From NCBI GenBank assembly GCA_025677825.1, contig JAIXMO010000012.1:1-64000 (forward strand): DNA of 64,000 nucleotides. The letters are read 5' to 3'. Below, piece by piece: positions 36,280 to 46,387 of the stretch (position 1 is its first letter; every line of letters begins with the position of its first letter). Origin of the DNA: Helicostylum pulchrum. Lineage: Eukaryota > Mucoromycota > Mucoromycetes > Mucorales > Mucoraceae. The notes beneath the pieces are model-generated. The model was given only the letters and a program-made list of their open reading frames with translations. It did no database searches and had not been told where the DNA came from. The translations under genes and the position numbers were made by a program.

Positions 36280-37312
36280 AGGTGTATTAGAACCAATAAC
36301 TTTTACTTGTGCAACCGTGTGCTAATAAAAAAAACAAGCCTCCCCGACAGAAAATAAAATAAAACAAATAAAAAATATTATGTGTGTAAGAACTCCCACA
36401 CGGGCTTCGTCACCACATGATTGTCAAATAACATATCTGCATATATTCCTCAAACGGGCCGTTGTCTGTATTGTTTTCCCGAAAGTCATAATCGTCAAAT
36501 AATTACAGAGGCTATTAAATCATCCATACATATACATATATAATATCTCATATCTCAATTAAGTAAGTATGCGTCTTACAATTTGAAGCTTACGATATTT
36601 CAGATATAATTGAAATAGAATCATCACTTTGTAAGTATAAATCACGCGATTATTAGTAGCATACTTTAGATATGGATCCGCTGACGTGTCTTTCTAAAGG
36701 TAGAACCTTTGCCGTAAAAACTATTTCTCGCTAAGTATACCAAGATATATTTAAGGATTAGTAAAACTTACAAGCCCAAACACTCGGAAGATTATTTAAA
36801 ATTAAAAGGTAAAACTAAAATAAGATCCAAGTCCGCTAAAAACGCGCGCGCAGCAGTAGCGCAGCGAAATTTTTATTAAGCGATTTAGCAGCGACAGCCA
36901 TTAAACAGCCGCTTACGGGTTTGAGAGATTGTATAATTCCAGAAGGTGATACTAGGTTATTTAAAGTTTTTTTCACTTCTCGCTCTTATTGATCATCTAC
37001 CTTTGAATCCCTTCTCTGGGAACATGAATTATTTGATTCGGATATTTGGGTAAGAAACCATTTTTTTTTACGACATATAGCCCAGTAGTATCAGTCACAA
37101 GGCAGATATAAACCCCGTACAACTGAAAATATAGTAACCAGCAGGACTAAAACACCCCACGGTTACATCATATTATTGATTGGATGACTTGGAGCACACT
37201 AGAATTATTTCCTTTTCCCCCCTCGTTTTTATATTTATTTTTACTTCCTTTGCGAAAAAAAAAACTCTTCTTTTTTCTCTTTTTCCTAACTTTTTTTACA
37301 TAAATTTTTAAA
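36280..37312. other. spacer between PEF copies 2 and 3 with a GC-rich, coding-like patch
   Basis: Mostly AT-rich. A patch at about 36835-36930 is unusually GC-rich (AACGCGCGCGCAGCAG) and sits in a frame open for about 50 codons, followed after a stop by another open piece to about 37084. No known domain was recognised. It may be a decayed gene or transposon fragment. The last 100 bp (poly-T, pyrimidine-rich) are the promoter of copy 3. Confidence 0.4.
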
Positions 37313-38375
37313 ATGGCATACAACCAATACGGTTATAATCAAGGTGGTCAAACCCCTCAAGCTGGATACCAACAACCCTATGGACAACAACAACAAGGTG
37401 GTTATCATGCACCTCCTCCCCCTCAAACTCCCCAACAAGGAAATTATCAAGCCGGAGGATATAGACCTCAAGGACAAACCCCACAACAAGGTTACCCACC
37501 TGCTCAACAATACGGTAAACACTAAGCGATTCTATAAAAATAAAAAGGAAATAACTAACTTGTTTTACGACAAAAAAATAAATAAATAGGTAGACCCGCA
37601 CCTCCTCCTCGTCCTCAAGGTCCTCCCCCAGGAAGTGATCCTCAACTCTGGAATTGGTTTACAGCTGTTGATACAGATCGTTCTGGTCAACTTTCAGTTG
37701 ACGAACTTCAACGTGCTTTAGTTAACGGTGATTGGAGTCCATTCAACATTGAAACAGTTCGTACTATGGTCAATATGTTTGATAAAGGTAAAAAAATAAA
37801 ATAAAAAATGAGGCGTAGACGGTTAAATGGGATTTTTTTTGATAACTAATACTTTATTCGACTAAATAGATAATAGTGGCACTATCGATTTTAATGAATT
37901 TGCTGGATTATGGAAGTATATTGAAGATTGGAAGAGATGCTTTCAAACTTTTGATGCTGATAACTCGGGAAATATTGATCACATTGAAATGAGCAACGCA
38001 TTAAAGACCTTTGGTTACAACTTATCAGATCAATTTATTCGCGTTTTAGTTCAAAAGTTTGATAAATATGGTAAGTGATATAAATAGTCAATATCTTTTT
38101 TTTTTTCGCAGCATAAAAGATCAGAAATGAACAACTTACACTCTAGGTCATTCAACAGGCAAAGGAAATATTACCTTTGATAACTTTGTTCAAGCATGTG
38201 TTACTGTTAAAACCCTCACAGACTCTTTCAGACAATTTGATACTGATAATGATGGCTGGATTCAAATTAACTATGAACAGGTTTGTTTATACATATTTGT
38301 TATTATTAAGTTTTTAACGTTAAATATATTATTTTTATATTGTAGTTCTTGGAGTTGGTTATTCGTCAACGCTAA
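37313..38375 (+). CDS. penta-EF-hand calcium-binding protein, copy 3 (canonical)
   Basis: Start ATG 37313, five exons, stop TAA 38373-38375. The N-terminal 85 residues are a Tyr/Gly/Gln/Pro-rich low-complexity domain (MAYNQYGYNQGGQTPQAGYQ), like the N-termini of human peflin and ALG-2. The EF-hands are well kept: DTDRSGQLSVDE, DKDNSGTIDFNE, DADNSGNIDHIE. EF4 has an insertion (DKYGHSTGKGNITFDN), and EF5 is DTDNDGWIQINY. The C-terminus FLELVIRQR matches the family. This copy is the likely ancestral and most active member: all major calcium loops are intact and it retains the peflin-type N-terminus. Role by family: calcium-regulated adaptor for membrane trafficking. Confidence 0.93.
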
Positions 38376-38439
38376 TTTTAGTAAAACAGAACAAAATAAC
38401 ATTAAACAAAACATTATGTATATAATTATACTCTATTAG

Positions 38440-38463
38440 TCTCTCTCTCTCTCTCTCTCTCTT
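38440..38463. repeat. CT dinucleotide repeat
   Basis: An uninterrupted run of about 12 CT units in the 3' flank of PEF copy 3, followed by T/C-rich sequence. Simple microsatellite. Confidence 0.9.
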
Positions 38464-38636
38464 TCTCTTTTGAACAAGAATGTTCACTCTTCACAATATA
38501 AACAATATATTTTTTACCATTAAATTCCTATCTTCTTTTCTATTCCATAAAGATTTTTCTCACACATTGAGTTACAGCCACGGCCAATAAAAACTGACAT
38601 TGTGACCATTTTGTCAGGCAGATTTTCTTTTTCACT

Positions 38637-38935
38637 TGCAGCCGGAAAAAATTTTTCTTTCGCAAAAGTATAAAAGGGAGCGCAAAAGTAGACAAATTAT
38701 GTTTTTTCTTTAATCAAAAATAGAAGAATGCAGCCACGATGGAACGTTTTGTCATTTATTTGGCCTCAGCGTTTCATTGCCAGGAATCCTCGGATTTCAT
38801 CGCATACAAGATAGAATGTCTTCCTAACCCTTAGGGGTTGAAACGGTGCCTTTGTCATTAATTTGATTTATGGGGTTTCGTGCCGACTGGAGACTAAATC
38901 ATTCATCCCAATAATAAATAAAATGAAAAAATAAA
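38637..38935 (+). repeat. direct repeat copy A (~295 bp) with TATA box, 31-codon ORF and AATAAA
   Basis: Nearly identical, in the same orientation, to 42468-42763. From about 38692 onward only a handful of single-base differences are visible over some 240 bp. The unit has the layout of a small transcription unit: TATAAAAG at 38669-38676, overlapping start codons at 38728 and 38739, and AATAAA near its end. The second start opens a 31-codon frame (MERFVIYLASAFHCQESSDF...) ending at TAG 38832-38834. The 5' 50 bp are less conserved than the rest. Candidate identities are an LTR-like end of a mobile element, a short interspersed element, or a duplicated small gene. It is not any spliceosomal RNA I recognise. 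Confidence 0.85.
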
Positions 38936-39714
38936 AACTTAACCAAGCCATGTCTTAGTTGTCAATTCCCTCAAATTAGTCGGAGTAGAGCGGCTGATAA
39001 TTTGTGCTTGTTTAATTAGTCCCACGTCAAGCGGACGCTTAGTAGGACTGTTATGCCTTCAATGCAACCGATCATTAATACATTGTTCTTAACTTTAAGG
39101 CAAAAATGCTCCTGCTGTTGTAAGAAATACATACATAAAAAGTTGTTACAGCAATATTATTTACAAAACTAGGTAGTATTCATTAATTTTTCTCAGTTCA
39201 AGACAATAGTTGATAAACAAGACTTCTGTGGTATTACTTACTAATATCGTTTGTATTTGACCGAAGTTGTCAAATATATTTATAATTCAATAATAACTAC
39301 ATTTGACGCAGAGCTGCAAATATAATTCACAAGTGAAATATAATAACTTAGTCCCTCACTATAAAAAACAGATAATACATAAGGTGCATATCTATGCAGA
39401 GTGTAGAGTGTAGTTTATTGTAACATAGTACACACATTTTTTTTAAAAAAAGTGTGTAGTCCTGATACGTGTTCTATCTGTACAGTCTATCTCAATAGAT
39501 TTATTTAACTTCAGAATAAGTTTCTCTACACAACCTAACGAAAACCTCCCAAAAGAAGAAAAAGACGAGGTCTGAAATAAGTGAATTAATAATTTTTTGC
39601 TGTTAAATGTTTTTTATGTTTAAGAGACAAATACCAGTATTAAATGGTCGGACGGTCATTCCTAAAAGTAAATTTAGTTATGACCTAGCGATAACTTCGA
39701 CAGAAGGTTATTGT
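38936..39714. other. spacer between repeat A and the 3' end of the TnpB/Fanzor-like pseudogene
   Basis: No ORF supported. It contains a near-perfect AT palindrome (ACACA, T-run, A-run, GTGTGT) at about 39430-39457. In intact TnpB/Fanzor loci the guide RNA and element end lie just beyond the 3' end of the gene, so this is where such a remnant would be expected. No such RNA is shown. Confidence 0.4.
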
Positions 39715-41760
39715 TGTTTTTGACGAGTGAAAAATACAGGATGAGACCCTGTTCTTCTTAAATTAAGTAAATTTTTTTTTAAAGTTCCAAACTGCAACTA
39801 GATCTTGATTCCAAAGCCTTGTTATAGTAGCATCTAGACAAGAAGATTTTTTACAGTTACCAGTTAAGTAATAGTTGTCGCTAGAAATGTTATAATGCGT
39901 GGTGGGTATTATAATCCTTCTTACCGTAACAGGACGTGGCACAAGACAGTTGGCATTGATTTTCGTTTATAACATTTTGGATTTCTTACTTTTTTAAAGT
40001 TTTCCAATCTATCTTCACAAGAAGGACAAAAGGAAGAAGTTCAGTTTAAAAAGACTTTAGGCCCTTCTTCTTCATCATATTTATCAACCCTTTATGCCTG
40101 GTGGGCTCCTGGTACTTAATGTTTGGTTCCAGCCAGTCACCAAGAATAAAAGAACTGTCAGACCCGAATTTCTTTTTAAGCTTTGTTACAAGTTTTTGAT
40201 TGTTTTAATCATAATATAGCTTCGATGAGAACTTCATCTTTCTGAAAGGCAGAAATTGTAACTTTTCGAGAATTTTGCTTGCTTTTTGTACCAAGTCATC
40301 TTGATTATCTGTCGATATTCTGGATAACATTCGCATTACACGGACCCTGCCACTATTATTTATACGGCCTAAAATGTGCTTCTGTTGCATCATGATATCG
40401 AAGTAAGTTGAGTACAGGTTGTAAGGAGCAGCTTGATTGAGTGCCGTTTCATGTTGAGGGAAATGCCCTCTTATTCTGATAACAAACATATTTCCGTAGT
40501 ATAGGTCGGCTTTGTTTCTAACTTGAAACTTAAAGCAATGTTTAGGAAAGTATGCCTCCTTGATTTGAAGTGTTTCTTTTCCGTAGTACAGATATAAAGT
40601 TTTTGAAACCAGGGCTCTAACCTTGATGTACTTTGTGTATTCGTCTAAATCAACGGAGGAAGATTTGATGTTGGAAAGCTTTGTCTCGGAGGATTGAACT
40701 AGGGTGGTTTCGTTCTCTTCCTCAAAATCTTGAAGAGTCTTGCAAGCTTAGTTCTTTCCGTTTTAGTATAAATCGAAGTTTGCTTTTCGCTTGACGTACT
40801 GGTTTCCTTCATGCAATACAGTAAATACCTTCTGCAGGGATCCATTAGAACGCATCTGCGGTCTGTTTATTCAATTCTTCCCTCGTCAAATGTTCTATGT
40901 ACTTTGTGTTATCATTTTCATCATCTATAGTCTTAACTTTCGTCGACTTTCTACTGATATCAGTATTTTGTTTTGGTATCGGCACACTAACGCCGTCTGT
41001 TTCAAGGGTTCCTTGGAACCGCATTGACCTTTTAGGCCCTTGGCTTTTAAAAGTTTTATTTTTCAATTTGACAGCAGCACCCCAGGCTTGAAACTTATTT
41101 TTGGCATTAGCAGTGGTCTTGTACCTTAAGATATGGAAATGAACAATATTCGAATCAAATGTCATGTAACAGGGAATGAAAGTCGTTCTTAAAGGAAAAC
41201 GTGCAAATTGACTCATTCCTTCTAAAGCAAATAATTCCGCTATCTTCATGAAAGCTTTAAAGCGGTACTCTGTCCAAAAAAATTTATAGGTCTACTAGAT
41301 TTTTGCGTAAGACTAAGAAAAACTTCCATAATTTTTTTTTGATGTAATCTTGTAAACTAAAGTTAAAATCTTCTTTCAATTCTTGAAGAAATATATACTT
41401 CGAAAAAGCAAAAGTATGTGTTACTAGCATATTAACGGTATTCACGAGCTCGTGTAAAGAACGTATGTGATCGGGCTTCCATATAGCTTTTTCTTTTTTG
41501 CCCTTACTTTTCTTTTGAGAATCACTCACAGGATTGGCTTCCCTACTTTTTATTTTTCTGCTTATAGATACAGGCTGAAAATCATCGTCCGAACTTTCTT
41601 CGTATACATCTGTAATTGTATCGTTTTTGCGGTCAGTTTTGTACCAGTTAATAACTGGTATGTATGTTACCTTTGTTTTTATAAGCCTTATTTTTTAGGG
41701 TAAAGAAGTTTGTTCGCGCTTTACTTTCTTTTTCATTAAAGTCTTTTTCTAACTTGTAAT
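39715..41760 (-). pseudogene. decayed TnpB/Fanzor-like RNA-guided nuclease gene (RuvC plus zinc ribbon)
   Basis: Read on the minus strand, fragments in different frames follow the order of Mucorales TnpB/Fanzor-like proteins, separated by frameshifts and stops. N-terminal piece: about 41690-41284 (AIWKPDHIRSLHELVNTVNM). Central piece: 41249-40845 (KSMRFQGTLETDGVSVPIPK, then TKYIEHLTREEL). RuvC-I: CVLMDPCRRYLLYCM at about 40815-40860, with its Asp kept. RuvC-II region: FILGDWLEPNIKYQEPTRHK at about 40085-40150. Zinc ribbon: SSFCPSCEDRL and VLCHVLLR at about 39925-40040. RuvC-III: TRLWNQDLVAVWNF at about 39780-39820, with Asp kept. Intact relatives are RNA-guided DNA endonucleases or transposon-associated proteins. 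Several breaks make this copy inactive. It is bracketed by direct repeats A and B. Confidence 0.8.
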
Positions 41761-42467
41761 CAAAGAAAAGTAGGAAAAATTATAGAAGAAGAGAAAAATA
41801 GTTAAAAGAGGAAGGAAAAGATAGATAGAAGAACATTTTCGCATGAGTTCAATTAATTAACGCCGCTCCCAAATAGTCTGTTCAGACTGTAAAATAAGGC
41901 CGTTCGCAAGCAAAAATAAAAATAAATAATAATAGTGAACGGCTTAAATTATAAAATTATAAACGAATCTTTTTTTTTTTTCACAAATAGTCAGCTATAT
42001 ATTTTATTTTAAGACTGGTAGAAGGGATGTTCATTAATTGATAAAAAAAACTTATATGCTGCTCACTAGAATGTACAGCTTTGACAGTTACGTCCCAGTA
42101 AGTTTTACTTACATCTGAAATAACCTTAAAGCCAAACACTCACAAATCCATGCGTTTAGACTAGACATCTTCCTTAAATAATTATATATGATAATACAAG
42201 TTAAGTATAAATAGCATCTTATCAGTATAACTTATTCTGGCTCTTATCACTAAATATTCCTTTATTTAACATATTGTATGTGTAGACATACCTCTATTGT
42301 CCACTGCAGAATAACGCGTTTTACTGACAGTTTAAACGGTTTCTAACTGAAGAACAATCGATAAAACTGTCTAAAGTATCCCTATAACCGCCTTAAGCAT
42401 CCCTGCACTGGACTTTTTTTTTTCAATCCCCATTCTGTTAAACCATAAATGGACGTATTTTTCGAAA
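41761..42467. other. spacer between pseudogene 5' end and repeat B, with hairpin-forming sequences
   Basis: No gene. Two inverted structures lie at 41875-41944: AGTCTG-TT-CAGACT (perfect, 41875-41888), and a GCCGTTCGC / GTGAACGGC pair around an AT-rich loop (about 41898-41944). They lie just upstream of the pseudogene and could mark an element end. Confidence 0.5.
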
Positions 42468-42763
42468 TGCAGCAAGAAAAAATTTTCTTTTGAAAAAATA
42501 AGTATAAAAAGGAGTGCAAAAGTAGGCAAATTATGTTTTTTCTTTAATCAAAAATAGAAGAATGCAGCCACGATGGAACGTTTTGTCATTTATTTGGCCT
42601 CAGCGTTTCATTGCCAGGAATCCTCGGATTTCATCGCATACAAGATAGAATGTCTTCCTAACCTTTAGGGGTTGAAACGGTGCTTTTGTCATTAATTTGA
42701 TTTATGGAGTTTCGTGCCGACTGGAGACTAAATCATTCATCCCAATAATAAATAAAACGAAAA
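42468..42763 (+). repeat. direct repeat copy B (~295 bp)
   Basis: Same orientation and almost the same sequence as 38637-38935. It has TATAAAAA at 42503-42510, start codons at 42562 and 42573, the same 31-codon frame ending at TAG 42666-42668 with only the last residue changed (Pro to Leu), and AATAAA near the end. Visible differences from copy A in the core are transitions (ACCCTT/ACCTTT, GTGCCTTT/GTGCTTTT, GGGG/GGAG). The high identity implies recent duplication, recent insertion of two copies, or gene conversion. Confidence 0.85.
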
Positions 42764-43184
42764 AAAATTTAAAGCTTTAACGAATTTGTAGACTGACTTA
42801 GATTGGTTTAGTAAGTTTAATCGAACCTATCTAATGAATATATTAGCGTAGAGATTACTTATAGTATCAGTTAGTTCGTGCAAGTTCAAATCGGTGTGGG
42901 CAGAGAGCGGCCAAGTGATAATATAATATAGCCCTTATATTTTTCATTTTGTATTAAAGCACATTTAGTTATATATACTTTAAAACTCTTAGTACTTTTC
43001 TTGGACTATACATGTATTAATATTTACATATTCTTTCTATAAATTTAATATAGCTTTTATGTTTAAAGAAGGAAAGAGGGCGAAAGATAGGTAAATGTTT
43101 CAAATATGATACATTTTTTCGTATTTGCTTTAGTCTCCAAGTTTCACTAAAAGTAATTGCATCTTTTTTTCGCTTCAATAAATT
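42764..43184. promoter_or_regulatory. upstream region of OSH3
   Basis: 421 bp of AT-rich sequence between repeat B and the OSH3 start codon. No clear motif beyond T-rich tracts just before the ATG. Confidence 0.35.
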
Positions 43185-46044
43185 ATGGAGATTATTCAAG
43201 TACAACCAAGAGATTTCTATCTTCATTATGTATATGTGCCAACAAAAGAAACCATAATTAAATGGACTTTTACCACACGAAAAAACAATATAGCTTTTGG
43301 ATTGTATCGCCAAACCAGTCAATCGTCACTTACTCCCTTACCTCACACATATAGTACGAAAAAAAGAGGTAATAAAAAAAAGGCAGTTAATAAAAACAAT
43401 AATACCGAAAAACATATATTTATATACTTTTATATAGATACAAATATAGCTCATAAGAGGTCAAGATCTAAATTACTCGCATCAGAGAAATTACGAGAAA
43501 TGAATGAGTGGACAGAACTTATCCCTATAGAACAGGTAAATTCTGTAAAAACAAAAGTCGAAGGTTCATATACAGTAGAGAGCCCAGGACATTACATACT
43601 TGTATTCGGTACGTATTTTGTGGGATCTGGAAATTTTTTAACACATAGTTAATCTCGAATTTTTTATTTTTCGTTACAGACAATACTTTTTCAAAAAACA
43701 CACCTAAAATTGTAGCGTTCTCTGTTACATTAACGAATTCTCACGTAGAAAAGACATTAAAAGATACTTCTATAGTCAAATCAAGCTGGTTATTAAAAAA
43801 GAGACGTAAAAAATTACAAGGATGGGCAAGAAGATGGTTTCAACTTTCGAAAACAGGTGTCTTATCGTACTCTGAGAATCCCGATAGTATTACGCGCGGG
43901 TCAATTCAAATTCTATTAGCTACCATATCCTTTAATCCACAACAAAAATTAATTCATATCGACTCTGGATCTAATTTATTTCATTTAAAGTGTACCGAAG
44001 ACAAGGACTTTGACGATTGGAAAACAACCTTTGAAGAATTAAAACAGGGCTCTTTTGATGATCGAAACGAATTTTTATCTACAGAGCCTGCTAGTTCTGA
44101 CGATATACCAGCAGATTACACTAATGATAACGTATTGTTTCATATAGATCGAGGAATTCGTAATGCCGATCTACTCGTTCATAACACCGCCGCCCTTAAA
44201 AAGAATACGGCTGCTTTTATAGAAGCACACAAGGATGATAGCGAATACCAGTTACTCGAAAAGGAGGCAGAAAGAGTAATCTCTTTAGCTAATGAACAAA
44301 AAGAACAATGGTACGAGATCCGAGCTATTATTCAACGATTAACGCCTGTAAACTCTCGAAGAAAGAGTTTTTCTACTTCTCGAAGACAATCTAGAGTGAA
44401 AACGATCGGCGATAGTGATATGAATAGACGAAATGAACTAGGTGATATACCATCACTCACGATCAATGACGAAACGCAGTCTTTTCGCAACTCGATCAGG
44501 TCTGATGAACGATATTACGATGCCGAGTCTATTTTATTGACAAGCGGTGACGAAGATTATTCAGACAACGAAAGTATTGCTTCCGAGGCAAGCTCTGCGT
44601 CCGCCTCGGAAGATGAAGGCGACGAAGAAATCGGTAAATCGGCTTTCGCTTTCATATTACAAATGCAAGAAATACTAATAGCCCCCATTTTTTTTACTGT
44701 AGGGGCAGATATAAATCCGCTCACAAAGGAATCTGAATTTATTGAGTTTGTATCTGAACCGTCTAACTTTCATCGTCGTCAAATTTTACCTTCGCCTTCG
44801 GTCGCAAATGATGTATCAGCATTATCTATTTTCCGTAAAAATATCGGTAAAGACTTGTCTCAAATTGCGATGCCTATCAGTATGAACGAGCCGCTCAGTC
44901 TATTGGAAAAGTCCTGCGAAGAATTGGAATACTCGGAATTATTAGACACTGCAGCAGAAAGTAGCGATAGCATGGACAGATTAATGTATGTTGTAGCATT
45001 TGCAATTTCTGCATACGCATCATCTCAATGGAGAACTGGCCACAAGGTATTTATAAATAAATATAAGCGGTGTTATTATATAGTTAACAATAACTAATTT
45101 TATGGGGACGATAGCCTTTTAATCCAATACTAACAGAAACGTATGAATGTGTTCGACCTGATAAAGGTTTCCGTTTTGTTTCTGAGAAAGTATCTCATCA
45201 TCCACTTATCATTGCTTCTCATGCAGAATCAGTTCGATACAGATATTGGCAATGTACGAAACTAAAAAGTAAATTTTGGGGGAAATCGATGGAGTTTATA
45301 GCAGAGGGTACATTTCATGTCTGTTTAAACGGCAAGGAGCATTTTACGTTTACAAAGCCTTCTAGTTGGATGCGTAACATGATTGCAGGTGAAAAGTATT
45401 TAGAGCATGCGGGAGAGATGAAGGTTACGAACCAAACAACATGCGAGTATGCTACTGTCACATTTAAAGAAGGGACGGGCGGAGGTCTGTTTAGTACTCC
45501 AAAAGAACGTAATCATGTTACTGGTTTACTGTATAATAGTAAAGGAGAAAAGAAAAAACGCATAGTAGGTAAATGGAGCGAGTCGTTGGCAGAAGATATT
45601 CAAATGAATGGCCGTACGTTTTCAGTCGTTTGGAGAGCAAAAGTACCTCCCAATATTGATGTCTGTAGAAAGTATTACGGACTCTCTCAATTTGCGATAG
45701 AATTAAATGAAATTACACCTATAGAAAAGGGAAAGTTACCAAAGACAGATTCAAGATTAAGACCAGATCAAAGGCTATACGAAGAAGGTAAAATAAGCGA
45801 AGCAGACAAAGAGAAACTAAGGATAGAAAATAAACAAAGGGAAACCCGAGCTCTTTTAGAAGAAAAAGGTATTACATGGAGTCCTCAGTGGTTTAGATTA
45901 GAAGAGGATCCGTACGAGGAACCAGGTTTCTATCCATCAGAAAATGAAGAGAATAGTATAGCTCGTACGTGGAAATTTACAGGGCGATATTGGCAAGCAC
46001 GGGAGTCTGGTAAATGGCCAGAAAACATACCAGAGCTATGGTAG
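43185..46044 (+). CDS. OSH3: oxysterol-binding-protein homologue Osh3 (GOLD-like, PH, ORD domains)
   Basis: Start ATG 43185 (MEIIQVQPRDFYLHYVYV). Proposed exons 43185-43368, 43438-43608, 43680-44633, 44703-45046, 45115-46044 give 860 residues. Order: N-terminal GOLD-like beta domain; PH domain (LQGWARRWFQLSKTGVLSYS...DDWKTTFEEL, about 43815-44040); coiled/acidic linker; FFAT-like EFIEFVSE near 44735; then the oxysterol-binding domain (GKDLSQIAMPISMNEPLSLL; signature EKVSHHPLI near 45186; KPSSWMRNMIAG). Osh3 works at ER-plasma-membrane contacts in sterol/PI4P exchange through the ER protein Scs2/VAP. Two of the introns (43369-43437 and 44634-44702) are 69 nt and stop-free, so retention would insert 23 residues without a frameshift. 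Splicing there is inferred from consensus sites and pyrimidine tracts. Confidence 0.92.
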
Positions 46045-46387
46045 ATATCATTATTTTACTTTTAATAAACAGTGTGTTTTTTCATTACATAATGAAAGCT
46101 CTTTTAAACCTATAAAAATTACGTGTTTCCAAAATTATTGTCTGAGCATCAAGCAATCGTTCCTTACCATAACACTTCACTTCCTAGGCATCGTAGTAGA
46201 TGTAAAACAATCATGTCGGGTAGCTTTAGCAGATGATAACCAATAACTTCAGTTCTGTCAGACGTCAGAAAGCTTAAAATATGTTTTGATTGGGCGAATA
46301 TCTGATGGTCGAGGGAAATACTAGATAAATAAAAAAAAGTTTTTCAGTTGATTGTTGATTCTAGATCATCGAACGATTAATATAGCG
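46045..46387. promoter_or_regulatory. promoter region of the Asteroid-like gene
   Basis: 343 bp without a gene. It contains AGACGTCAG at 46260-46268, an ATF/CREB-like site related to the TGACGT motifs elsewhere in the window. Otherwise AT-rich. Confidence 0.4.

Noticed and set aside
38637..38935. Calling the repeat a U1-U6, U3 or RNase P RNA gene
   Set aside because: None of the conserved sequence blocks of these RNAs that I know are present.
38637..42763. Calling the repeat pair a classical LTR retrotransposon
   Set aside because: No gag, reverse transcriptase, integrase, primer-binding site or polypurine tract seen between the repeats; the cargo is a TnpB/Fanzor-like remnant on the opposite strand.
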